Part shown: positions 1 through 7,551 of the stretch, piece by piece
Numbering within the stretch: position 1 is the stretch's first letter
Layout of the letters: each line of letters begins with the position of its first letter
Source: Desulfocurvus sp.
Lineage (GTDB): Bacteria > Desulfobacterota > Desulfovibrionia > Desulfovibrionales > Desulfovibrionaceae
Assembly: GCA_020692325.1 (NCBI GenBank)
Contig: JAIMKR010000001.1
Span: 52,704-116,703, forward strand
Length of the DNA stretch: 64,000 nucleotides
Direction: 5' to 3'
The notes under the pieces: generated by a model
The model's database searches: none
The model's input: the letters and a program-made list of their open reading frames with translations, nothing else
What the model was told of the DNA's origin: nothing
Position numbers and translations under genes: made by a program

Positions 1-774
1 GCACAGGGTGAGCCGCCCGCGTTCGGCCATTTCCTCCACGGGCAGACAGCCCTCGAAGTGGATGGACTTCTCGAACTCGCGCGGGGCCACCTTCTCGCCC
101 GCCAGCAGCGCGGCGAGGAAGACGTCATATTGCTCCTCGGTCATGGGGCAGTTGAGGTAGTCGTCCTCCTCCGGCCGGTACCGGCTGCCCCAGAAGGCCA
201 CATTCATGTCCACGCTCTCGCGCGCGACGATGGGCGCGATGGCGTCGTAGAAGTAGAGCCTGCCGCCGCCGAGCTTCTCTGTGGCCCCGGCCAGACTCAC
301 GGCGAGCGGATCGCTGGCCAGCGGCCCGGCGGCGATGACCACGGCGTCGAACCCGGCGAGCTCCGGCGCGTCCAGACCGGATATCTCCACGCGGACGAGT
401 TCGATGTTCGGCCGGGCCGCCACGGCCTCGGTGATGGACCGGGCGAAGCGTTGCCGATCCACCGCCAGGGCCTTGCCGGCGGGAATACGCGTTTCATCGG
501 CCACGGCCATGATCAGGCTGTCCAGCTCGCGCAGCTCCATTTTGAGGCAGCCGATGGCCGTGGTCAGCTCGTCGCTGCGCAGGGAGTTGGAACAGACCAG
601 CTCGGCCAGATCGCCACCGGTATGGGCGGGAGTGGACTTTTCGGGGCGCATCTCGAACAGGCGCACGAAGACGCCCGCGCGCGCCAGGGCCACGGCGCAC
701 TCGCACCCGGCCAGCCCGCCGCCGACGACGGCCACGCGCTTGCAGCCGGTCGTCGCATCGTTGTTATCCGTCAT
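1..774 (-). CDS. trmFO: TrmFO, folate-dependent tRNA (uracil-54-C5)-methyltransferase (3' end outside window)
   Basis: Partial CDS whose N-terminal 258 codons are visible; the frame runs open off the left edge. TrmFO methylates U54 of the tRNA T-loop using methylenetetrahydrofolate and FAD. The N-terminus has the FAD-binding Rossmann motif [10 protein letters not shown] (about residues 15-24). It is followed by the family-typical segments [14 protein letters not shown] and [12 protein letters not shown], then [19 protein letters not shown] further on, which separate it from MnmG/GidA. The start ATG (774-772) has a GAGG about 12 nt upstream. It is divergent from the ABC ATPase gene with only 72 nt between, so promoters for both must lie there. 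Identity is firm; C-terminal half not visible. Confidence 0.93.
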   Translation of the reverse strand, partial: MTDNNDATTGCKRVAVVGGGLAGCECAVALARAGVFVRLFEMRPEKSTPAHTGGDLAELVCSNSLRSDELTTAIGCLKMELRELDSLIMAVADETRIPAGKALAVDRQRFARSITEAVAARPNIELVRVEISGLDAPELAGFDAVVIAAGPLASDPLAVSLAGATEKLGGGRLYFYDAIAPIVARESVDMNVAFWGSRYRPEEDDYLNCPMTEEQYDVFLAALLAGEKVAPREFEKSIHFEGCLPVEEMAERGRLTLC

Positions 775-846
775 GATTTCCGTTATCCTCGTTTCCGTTT
801 GACGGCCATATGCCGCCGCCTTCCGCAATCTTCAACCCACGCGGCC

Positions 847-1866
847 ATGCAGCACGAAAAAGACACCGGCGAGCCGATTCTGGACATCCGCGGCCTGACC
901 ACCGCCTTCGCCCGTCAGTCGGGCGGACGGGGCGCGGCCGGCGTCGCCAGGGCGGTTGATACAGTGAGCCTGCGCGTTCGGCAAGGCGAAACCCTGGCGG
1001 TGGTGGGCGAAAGCGGCTGCGGCAAGACCGTCCTCGCCCTTTCCGTGCTCGGCCTCATCCCCGATCCGCCGGGCCGCGTCATCGAGGGCCAGGCGCTGTA
1101 CCGCGGCCGCGATCTGCTGACCATGAGCGAGGCCGAGTTGCAATCCGTGCGCGGAGCGCACATCGGCATAATCTTTCAGGAACCCATGACCTCGCTGAAT
1201 CCGGTGTTCCGCGTGGGCGAGCAGATCGCCGAGGGCTACCGCCTGCACAAACGCGCGGGCAGGGCCGAGTCGGCCGAGCGCGCCGTGGAAATGCTGGCGC
1301 AGGTGGGCATCCCCAATCCTTCCGAGCGCGCGCAGAGCTACCCACACGAGCTTTCCGGCGGCATGAGACAACGCGTCATGATCGCCATGGCGCTGGTGTG
1401 CGGGCCGGACCTGCTCTTCGCCGACGAGCCCACCACTGCGCTGGACGTGACCATCCAGGCGCAGATTCTGGACCTCATGCGCGACCTGCAACGCCAGAAA
1501 GGCTCGGGCGTGGTGCTCATCACCCATGACCTGGGCGTGGTGGCGCAAAACGCCCACCGTGTGGCCGGCATGTACGCGGGACAGGTGGTGGAGCGCGCCG
1601 ACGCGGCCGAGCTCTTCGACGCGCCGCGGCACCCCTACACGCGGGGACTGCTGGCCAGCGTGCCCCGGCTGGGCGAACGCAGGACGCTGGCGCCGATTCC
1701 AGGCATGGTGCCGGGCATCTTCGATCTGCCCGATGGCTGCCGCTTCCGCCCGCGCTGCGCGCACGCCTTCGAAAAGTGCCGTATCGCGCCGCCATTGTTC
1801 ACGCTTTCCGCCACGCGCGCGGCCCGCTGCTGGCTGTGCGAAAAAGACGCGGAGGGCTTGGCGTGA
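847..1866 (+). CDS. dppD: Peptide/nickel ABC transporter ATP-binding protein (DppD/OppD family)
   Basis: 339-residue cytoplasmic ATPase of a dipeptide/oligopeptide/nickel importer. Walker A GESGCGKT at residues 54-61, ABC signature LSGGMRQRV, Walker B FADEP, and the C-terminal oligo_HPY extension with the cysteine-containing [14 protein letters not shown] segment. The reading frame is open far upstream, but that stretch is antisense to trmFO; the ATG at 847 begins the homologous sequence. Its TGA overlaps the GTG start of the next gene, indicating translational coupling to the DppF-type partner. No permease or solute-binding gene is in the window, so the substrate cannot be assigned. Confidence 0.9.
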   Translation: MQHEKDTGEPILDIRGLTTAFARQSGGRGAAGVARAVDTVSLRVRQGETLAVVGESGCGKTVLALSVLGLIPDPPGRVIEGQALYRGRDLLTMSEAELQSVRGAHIGIIFQEPMTSLNPVFRVGEQIAEGYRLHKRAGRAESAERAVEMLAQVGIPNPSERAQSYPHELSGGMRQRVMIAMALVCGPDLLFADEPTTALDVTIQAQILDLMRDLQRQKGSGVVLITHDLGVVAQNAHRVAGMYAGQVVERADAAELFDAPRHPYTRGLLASVPRLGERRTLAPIPGMVPGIFDLPDGCRFRPRCAHAFEKCRIAPPLFTLSATRAARCWLCEKDAEGLA

Positions 1867-2894
1867 GCGCGTTGCTGGAACTTTTCGACGTGGCGCGCCA
1901 CTACCACGTGGCCGGTGGCGTGCTGGGCCTGCACAAGGGGGTGGTGCGCGCCGTGGATGGCGTGAGCCTGTCCATCGCGCCGGGCGAAAGCCTGGGGCTG
2001 GTGGGCGAGAGCGGCTGCGGCAAGTCCACGCTGGCGCGCTGTGTGCTGGGCCTGGAGCCGCTGGCGCGCGGACGCATCGTCTTCGACGGCCGCGACGTGG
2101 CCGACTGGCCGGAAAAGGAACTGCGCCGGCGGATGCAGATGATCTTTCAGGACCCCTACTCGTCGCTGAACCCGCGCATGCGCATCGGGAACATCGTGGC
2201 CGAACCGCTGGCCATCCACAATGTGGGCGACCGGGCCGGTCGCGCGGCGAAGACGCTGGAGCTGCTGGCCACCGTGGGCCTGCCGGCCGAGATGGCCGCG
2301 CGCTACCCGCACCAGCTCTCCGGCGGCCAGCGGCAGCGCGTGGCCGTGGCGCGAGCGCTGGCCCTCACGCCGCGCCTCGTTGTGTGCGACGAGCCCGTCT
2401 CCGCGCTGGACGTGTCCATCCAGGCGCAGGTGCTGCTGCTGTTGCAGGACCTGCGTGAGCGCCTGGGACTGACGTACCTGTTCATCTCCCACGATCTGGC
2501 CGTGGTGGGGCAGGTGTGCGACCGCGTGGCCGTCATGTACCTGGGCCGCGTGGTGGAGTCCGCGCCGGCCATGACACTGGTGCGCGAGCCCAAACACCCC
2601 TACACGCAGGCGCTGCTCTCGGCCGTGCCGGTGCCCGTGGTGCCCGCTCCTGGCGACGAGCCCTCGCGCCACCGTCTGCCCGGCGAGCCGCCAAGTCCCC
2701 TGGCCCCGCCGCCCGGCTGCCCGTTCCATCCGCGCTGCGAAAAGGCCATGGAACGCTGCGCGCACGAATTTCCACCCCGGACGGACCTGACGGCCCCCGC
2801 TGACGGCGGTTGCGACGACGGAGGCCGGTCGGCCGGACGTTTCGTCCATTGTTGGCTATACGCCGAACAAGGAGGCAAGCATGATCTCCCGTGA
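1863..2894 (+). CDS. dppF: Peptide/nickel ABC transporter ATP-binding protein (DppF/OppF family)
   Basis: 343-residue second ATPase of the pair. Walker A GESGCGKS at residues 48-55, signature [15 protein letters not shown], Walker B VVCDEP, H-loop [12 protein letters not shown], and a C-terminal oligo_HPY domain with [15 protein letters not shown]. The GTG start overlaps the upstream stop (GTGA), so an equimolar heterodimer with the preceding ATPase is likely. Its 3' end overlaps the start of the HD-domain gene by 14 nt. Being DppF-type rests on order and sequence; substrate unknown because the membrane subunits are elsewhere. Confidence 0.9.
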   Translation: MSALLELFDVARHYHVAGGVLGLHKGVVRAVDGVSLSIAPGESLGLVGESGCGKSTLARCVLGLEPLARGRIVFDGRDVADWPEKELRRRMQMIFQDPYSSLNPRMRIGNIVAEPLAIHNVGDRAGRAAKTLELLATVGLPAEMAARYPHQLSGGQRQRVAVARALALTPRLVVCDEPVSALDVSIQAQVLLLLQDLRERLGLTYLFISHDLAVVGQVCDRVAVMYLGRVVESAPAMTLVREPKHPYTQALLSAVPVPVVPAPGDEPSRHRLPGEPPSPLAPPPGCPFHPRCEKAMERCAHEFPPRTDLTAPADGGCDDGGRSAGRFVHCWLYAEQGGKHDLP

Positions 2895-3432
2895 CAAAGC
2901 CTTGTCGCTGATCAAGGAGCGCCTGGAGCCCTCCCTCGTCGCCCACAGTCTGGAGTCCGAGGCCGTGCTGCGCGCCCTGGCCGGGGCCCTGCGGCAGGAT
3001 TCCGAATTGTGGGCCATGACCGGGCTGCTCCACGATCTGGACTACGGCGCGACCAAGGACAATCCCACGCGCCACGGCCTGGACGCCGCCGAGGAGCTGG
3101 AGGGCGAGCTGCCCGTGGAGGCGCTGGACGCCATCCGCGCGCACAACTGCGAGCACACGGGGTTCACACCGAGTTCGCCGCTTGATTTCGCCCTGCGCTG
3201 CGGCGAAACCGTGACCGGCCTCATCCACGCCAACGCCCTCGTCCGCCCGGGCCGCATGGACGGCATGGACGCCAAGAGCCTCAAGAAAAAGATGAAGGAC
3301 AAGGCGTTCGCCGCCAGCGTGAACAGGCAGACCATCGGCGAATGCCAGAAGCTGGGCATGGAGCAGGCGGAATTCTTCACCATCGCCATCGGCGCGGTGG
3401 CGGGCGTGGCAGGCGAGGTCGGGCTGGCCTAA
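2881..3432 (+). CDS. HD-domain (HDIG-like) phosphohydrolase family protein
   Basis: 183 residues. A metal-binding HD pattern is visible: H22 in AHSLES, H51-D52 in LLHDLDYG, H65 and a later AHN motif around residue 97, matching small HDIG-type predicted hydrolases. Perfect Shine-Dalgarno AAGGAGG five nt before ATG. The start lies inside the 3' end of the ABC ATPase gene, so it is co-transcribed with it. No extra sensor or nucleotidyl-cyclase domain is present. The substrate is unknown; a housekeeping nucleotide phosphohydrolase is the plainest guess. Confidence 0.85.
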   Translation: MISRDKALSLIKERLEPSLVAHSLESEAVLRALAGALRQDSELWAMTGLLHDLDYGATKDNPTRHGLDAAEELEGELPVEALDAIRAHNCEHTGFTPSSPLDFALRCGETVTGLIHANALVRPGRMDGMDAKSLKKKMKDKAFAASVNRQTIGECQKLGMEQAEFFTIAIGAVAGVAGEVGLA

Positions 3433-3589
3433 GCCTCCCGCACGGACGCGGCCGCATCGCAAGGCGAAGCCACGGATGTTCTGCCCACGGGAGTAAAACC
3501 CCGTGCGCGGACGCGTGGTGGTTGCATTCCTTCCGGCTCTGACGCAAAATATGAGCGTTTCAAAAACCCCTATCAATGGGAGCGCACGC

Positions 3590-4096
3590 ATGAAACGCAG
3601 CACGCAGCTACTCGCGGCGGCGGCCGGCACGCTTTTGCTGGCCACGCCCGCTTTGGCGCAGGATCGCCTCTACGTGGCCAGTGAGGGAGCAAAACTCAAG
3701 GCCGATAAATCCGCCTCGTCCGACACCGTGGCCGAACTGCCCGTGGGCACGCCGCTTTCGGTGCTGGGTCAGGAGGACAGCTGGTACAACGTCTCCGCGG
3801 GCGGACGGTCCGGCTGGATCTATCGCGGAAAGGTGGCCGCCACCCCGCCGGAGGCCAGCAAACAGGGCGGCGACAACCTCTTCGGCGGGCTGGGTTCCAG
3901 CTCTATCGCCGTCAGCGAGGCCGACAGCGCCCGCAGCGTGCGCGGTCTGACCGCCGACGACGGCGGCTCCGCAAAGCCCGTGGCCAGCGTGGCCGATTCC
4001 AAGAAGGCCCTGGACGGCGTGCTGGCCGAACGCGTCGGCAAGAAGGAGCTGGAAAGCTTCCTCAAGACCGGACGCATCGGCGAATACGCCAAGTAG
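3590..4096 (+). CDS. Exported SH3-domain protein
   Basis: 168 residues. The N-terminus MKRSTQLLAAAAGTLLLATPALAQ is a typical Sec signal peptide with cleavage after AQ-A type residues. A bacterial SH3 (SH3_3-like) domain follows, about residues 28-80, with LYVASEGAKLKADKS and the WYNVSAGGRSGWIYRGKV core. The remaining C-terminal half is polar with no recognised domain. ATG 3590 was chosen over upstream in-frame codons because it has GGGAG seven nt upstream and begins the signal peptide. The next gene, an M48 protease, starts 10 nt after its stop, so the two exported proteins are probably co-expressed. Role in the periplasm unknown. Confidence 0.85.
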   Translation: MKRSTQLLAAAAGTLLLATPALAQDRLYVASEGAKLKADKSASSDTVAELPVGTPLSVLGQEDSWYNVSAGGRSGWIYRGKVAATPPEASKQGGDNLFGGLGSSSIAVSEADSARSVRGLTADDGGSAKPVASVADSKKALDGVLAERVGKKELESFLKTGRIGEYAK

Positions 4097-4106
4097 GAGG
4101 ACGAAA

Positions 4107-4976
4107 ATGGATAGGCGAAAATTCATTCTTGGCCTTGCGGCCGCAGGACTGCCCTTGGCTCTGCCCGGCTCGGTCATGGCCGGCTTCCTCGACGCCATAA
4201 TGGACCCGAACTCCAAGGAGAGTCAGATCATATCCGGCGCGCGCAGCGTGCTTTCCAGCTCCCAGCAGCTGGACTACAAGAGCGAGCGCACCATCGGCGA
4301 GCGACTCGCCATCTCCGGCTTCCAGCGCTATGGCCTGCCCGTGCAAAACAAGGGCCTGCAGCACTACGTGAACCTCGTGGGCATCGCCTGCGCGGTCAAC
4401 TCGCCCCGACCGAACATCCCCTACCGCTTCGTGGTGGTGAACAGCGACATCCAAAACGCCTTCGCCTGCCCGGGCGGCATCATCTTCGTCTCCCAGGCGC
4501 TCGTCTCGATCATGCGCAGCGAGGCGCAGCTGGCCGGCATCCTCTCGCACGAGATCGGCCACGTGGCCCTGCGCCACGCCCTCAAAAGCATCCAGCGCTC
4601 GCAGTTCTTCACCGGCGTGGGACAGATCACCGCCGCCTCCATGAAGGGCGACAAGGGCAAGCAGTTCGAAAGCATGATCGGCGACATGCAGAACGTGCTC
4701 TTCGACAAGGGCCTGGACAAGAACATGGAATACGAGGCCGACGCCAGCGCGCTGGAAACCACCTACCGCACAGGCTACGCCCCGGCCGGCCTCACCGAGG
4801 TGCTCTACGCGCTGGAAAGGGTCGAGGCCACGTCCAAAAAACAGGGGTCGTGGTTTTCCACGCACCCGCCCCTGCCCTCGCGCATCGCCAGAAACGACAC
4901 CACCATGCGCAAGTTCACGGGCGCGTCCAAGCTGGCCGTTTTGACCGACAGGTTCAAGAGCCAGGCCAGCATCTGA
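4107..4976 (+). CDS. Exported M48-family zinc metalloprotease
   Basis: 289 residues. The zinc-binding HEIGH motif lies at about residues 148-152 and the third ligand in NMEYEAD (about 206-212), as in the M48/BepA-Oma1 group of periplasmic proteases. The N-terminus DRRKFILGLAAAG followed by LPLALPGSVMA resembles a twin-arginine signal, although the RR motif is short of consensus. AGGAGG sits six nt before ATG. It follows the SH3 protein gene by 10 nt and is closed by a strong hairpin terminator. Envelope protein quality control is the family role; there is no C-terminal TPR region as in BepA. Confidence 0.9.
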   Translation: MDRRKFILGLAAAGLPLALPGSVMAGFLDAIMDPNSKESQIISGARSVLSSSQQLDYKSERTIGERLAISGFQRYGLPVQNKGLQHYVNLVGIACAVNSPRPNIPYRFVVVNSDIQNAFACPGGIIFVSQALVSIMRSEAQLAGILSHEIGHVALRHALKSIQRSQFFTGVGQITAASMKGDKGKQFESMIGDMQNVLFDKGLDKNMEYEADASALETTYRTGYAPAGLTEVLYALERVEATSKKQGSWFSTHPPLPSRIARNDTTMRKFTGASKLAVLTDRFKSQASI

Positions 4977-5004
4977 CGCCACGGGACCGAGTGGCCGCGA
5001 AATG

Positions 5005-5037
5005 GGCGGGGGGACGCAAATCCCTCCGCCTTTTTTT
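5005..5037 (+). terminator. Rho-independent terminator after the M48 protease gene
   Basis: Ten-pair stem GGCGGGGGGA/TCCCTCCGCC (5005-5014 and 5021-5030, one G-U pair), six-nt loop, followed directly by seven T. Ends the SH3-M48 transcript. Confidence 0.9.
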
Positions 5038-5144
5038 GTGACCACGTCCGGCGCATATTCTCCTAAAGATGCCGAGCCCCCCGGCCGATAAGAGAGGCGT
5101 CAACGCCAGACACCAGAACGCCCGAACGCCAAACGGAGCTTCAC

Positions 5145-5579
5145 ATGTCCAATAAGTTGCTGCACGTCACCGGATTCGGCCGGGTCCACCAGCTCATCTG
5201 CGAGGGCCGGTCGGATGAGGCCAAGGAAATGCTGCGGGCACTCCAGCAGGAATACATCGCCCTGGTGGAGGAGAACGACGCCCTCAAAAAGCAGATCATC
5301 GAGGTGGCGCAGGTGCTCGACATGGCCGAGTGCATGGAGTTCGACGGCCAGAAGTACTGGCTGACGGACGAGCTGCGGCACAAGGGGCCATACTGCCAGC
5401 TGTGCTACGACCGCGACGGTCTGCTCATGCGGCTGCAGAAGCACCAGCGGCACTGGAAGTGCCAATGCTGCGGCAACGTCTTCGTGGACGCCAAGCTCAT
5501 CAAGGAAACCACGCTGCGTCGTACCTTCCCGACGGCGGCCATCACGCCCCGTCCGCCCATTCCGCTCTTCGGAAAGTAG
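5145..5579 (+). CDS. Small zinc-ribbon protein with coiled coil, function unknown
   Basis: 144 residues; not a family I can name. Residues 22-60 are predicted helical/coiled coil (EEND.LKKQI pattern). A zinc-binding pair follows: C84-x2-C87 and C106-x2-C109, separated by a basic aromatic segment LMRLQKHQRHWK. The C-terminus is proline-rich. ATG has GGAG six nt upstream. It is flanked by a terminator on each side and so is probably transcribed alone. A single zinc ribbon with a helical N-terminus would fit a nucleic-acid or protein adaptor, but this is inference. Confidence 0.75.
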   Translation: MSNKLLHVTGFGRVHQLICEGRSDEAKEMLRALQQEYIALVEENDALKKQIIEVAQVLDMAECMEFDGQKYWLTDELRHKGPYCQLCYDRDGLLMRLQKHQRHWKCQCCGNVFVDAKLIKETTLRRTFPTAAITPRPPIPLFGK

Positions 5580-5601
5580 CCGCCGCGCAAGCGACGCAAA
5601 A

Positions 5602-5629
5602 GGGCCGGGGCGCGCCAACGCCCCGGCCC
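5602..5629. terminator. Bidirectional terminator between convergent genes
   Basis: Perfect 11-pair stem GGGCCGGGGCG/CGCCCCGGCCC (5602-5612, 5619-5629) with loop CGCCAA. It is followed by TTTCATTT on the plus strand, and preceded by AAAA, which gives a short T-run on the minus strand. It closes both the zinc-ribbon gene and the long minus-strand run. Confidence 0.85.
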
Positions 5630-5655
5630 TTTCATTTCGCTTCGCGCGGATCGCG

Positions 5656-6930
5656 CTATTTGCCGCCATCCTCCAGCACCGTGTCGCGCCACCAGAATTC
5701 GGTGATGCGCCCATCGGCGCGGAACTTCACCACGGCGTAGGCCAACCCCTTCGGATCCATGCGCGAGAGCAGCACTTCCAGCTGCACCACCTCGCCCTTC
5801 TTGTGCTCGCTCTTCCATATCTCGCGGGCGATGGCGCGCAGGGCGTCCTTGGTGGGAGGGCGCGTGACCGTGAGTCGCACGCGCAGCACCGTGTCCTTGG
5901 TCTTGCGGTCGGCCTTGCGCTCCAGCACCTTGTAGCCGATGGCTTCCTCGACGGAGGCGGCCGCCTTCGAGGTGGGTTCGGCCTTCTTGACGGTTTCGCG
6001 TCCCTTGGCGTTCTTCGCCGGCTCCGCGTCCTTCTTCAACTTTGCCGGCTCGGCATCCTTCGCCGGCTTATCCTGAACGGGCTGCCCGGACTGGCGGGCC
6101 TCGTACTCGGCCTCGGTGAGCAGGAACTTGGACCCCGCGTAGCCCCAGGCCAGACTTTCGTCACGCGTCGTCACTGCGGGATCGAACACCGCCGACCAGC
6201 CGCCCTGGACGAAATCCACGCGCACCTTCTGACCGGGGCGCAGCACGCGCTTGAGCTTTGAGCCGATGTCGCGGTCCTCGCGCACGGACAGGGAACAGTC
6301 GGCCACCAGAATTTCGCCGAAGCCCTTGGGAATCTTCTCCTGGACTTCGCGACGCGTCTTACGCGACGACTTGGACGACTTGCCGGTCTTTGCGGACTTG
6401 GACGGCTTCACCACATCGTCGTCGGCGACCTCGGTTCTGGCGCGCTTGACGCCATGTTTGACGACCGGCGCGGCCTCCTCGGTCTCGTCGGCCCTGGCCT
6501 GTTTGGCGGACTTGGCCGACCTGACCGCCCGATGGCTGGGGGCGGCCGGTTTGGCCTCTTCCTCCTCCGTCCGCGGGGCGCGCTTGGCGACGGTCTTGCC
6601 CGCCGCCGCCGCGTCGCCATCCTCGATGTCCATGACGCGGCCGTTGGTGAGGTCGGAGACGCGGACGTAGCCCATGGCCTTCAGCTCCGAGCGCTGCGTC
6701 TCACGCAGGTCGAAGACGGCCGCCCAGCCGTCCTCGAAAAAATCGGCGCGCACGCGCTGCCCAGCCTTGAGCATACGCACCCGCAACGCGTCGTCGAAGG
6801 GGCTCTCGCGCACGGAGACCGTGCGGGAAACGGTGAAGATCCGGCCCCAGCTTGCGGCGAAGGCCGAGGGCGTGACGAAAAGGAACGCGCAGCACAACGC
6901 GACGGCCACGAACAATTTTCGTGAACGCAT
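5656..6930 (-). CDS. Exported protein with two SH3-like domains and a Lys/Ala-rich linker
   Basis: 424 residues. Signal peptide MRSRKLFVAVALCC...PSAFA, then an SH3-like domain (FTVSRTVSVRESPFDDALRV..., about residues 30-90). A long low-complexity linker rich in Lys, Ala and Ser follows, histone-tail-like, with KSAKTGKSSKSSRK. A second SH3-like domain starts at about residue 200 (CSLSVREDRDIGSKLKRVLRPGQKV), then another Lys-rich linker with repeated KDAEPAK. The C-terminal segment (about 325-424) is folded-looking and ends EFWWRDTVLEDGGK. The ATG at 6930 is two nt after the ompH stop with AGGGG nine nt upstream; a GTG overlapping that stop is an alternative. Last gene of the ftsH run. Confidence 0.8.
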   Translation of the reverse strand: MRSRKLFVAVALCCAFLFVTPSAFAASWGRIFTVSRTVSVRESPFDDALRVRMLKAGQRVRADFFEDGWAAVFDLRETQRSELKAMGYVRVSDLTNGRVMDIEDGDAAAAGKTVAKRAPRTEEEEAKPAAPSHRAVRSAKSAKQARADETEEAAPVVKHGVKRARTEVADDDVVKPSKSAKTGKSSKSSRKTRREVQEKIPKGFGEILVADCSLSVREDRDIGSKLKRVLRPGQKVRVDFVQGGWSAVFDPAVTTRDESLAWGYAGSKFLLTEAEYEARQSGQPVQDKPAKDAEPAKLKKDAEPAKNAKGRETVKKAEPTSKAAASVEEAIGYKVLERKADRKTKDTVLRVRLTVTRPPTKDALRAIAREIWKSEHKKGEVVQLEVLLSRMDPKGLAYAVVKFRADGRITEFWWRDTVLEDGGK

Positions 6931-6932
6931 GA

Positions 6933-7478
6933 TCACTTTCCCCTGCTGTTCAGTTCCCGGGCGACCCGCTCGGTAAGGTCGACATTGGTCTTGTCCACAT
7001 AGCCAACGGCGTTGGGATCGATGAGGATGACGGCGTAGCCGCCCTTGCGGCCGATGTCGCGCAACACGTCGTCCGCGCGGCGCATGACGTAGCGCAGGAG
7101 TTTGGCCTCCTCGCTTTTGACATCGCGCTCATTCTCGCGCAGCAGCAACTGGTGTTCCAAGGCCTTGCGGCGGTAGGCTTCCTCGCGCGTGGCGCGCTCC
7201 TGGGCGGAAAGTCCCGGAACCTCCGCCGCGCGGCGCAGCGCCGCGAGTTCCGCGGCGCCGTCGCGCGCCATGCGGTCCTTCTCGGCGATGAAACGGGCGA
7301 GATCAGCCTTGGCCTTACGGCCCAGTCGCGTCGAGTCGACCACCCGCTGCGGATCGACGAAGCCGATGCGTTGCGGCTGCGCCGCGGCAAAAGACGACGA
7401 AAACGCCGGCGCGATCAGCGCCAGAAAGATGAACGCCCCCCAAAGCGGATGATGCGACGAGGACTTGCGAACGCCCAT
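6933..7478 (-). CDS. OmpH/Skp-family periplasmic chaperone
   Basis: 181 residues. N-terminal signal peptide (about residues 1-33, LWGAFIFLALIAPAFSSSFAAA). The mature protein starts with the OmpH hallmark RIGFVDPQRVVDSTRLGRKAKADL, followed by a charged coiled coil to about residue 140. It ends in the usual beta strand AVILIDPNAVGYVDKTNVDLTERVA. Skp-type trimers hold unfolded outer-membrane proteins in the periplasm. It lies between priA and the SH3 protein gene in a long same-strand run. Confidence 0.85.
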   Translation of the reverse strand: MGVRKSSSHHPLWGAFIFLALIAPAFSSSFAAAQPQRIGFVDPQRVVDSTRLGRKAKADLARFIAEKDRMARDGAAELAALRRAAEVPGLSAQERATREEAYRRKALEHQLLLRENERDVKSEEAKLLRYVMRRADDVLRDIGRKGGYAVILIDPNAVGYVDKTNVDLTERVARELNSRGK

Positions 7479-7551
7479 GCGGCTTCAATACGCTCGCCCA
7501 TCCACGTTGTCGAGGGAACGCACACGCGCGACGATGAAAAGAGAAAGGAAA

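Noticed and set aside
58-846. Upstream extension of the DppD-type frame
   Set aside because: This part is antisense to trmFO and encodes no ABC-ATPase sequence; the homologous protein starts at ATG 847.
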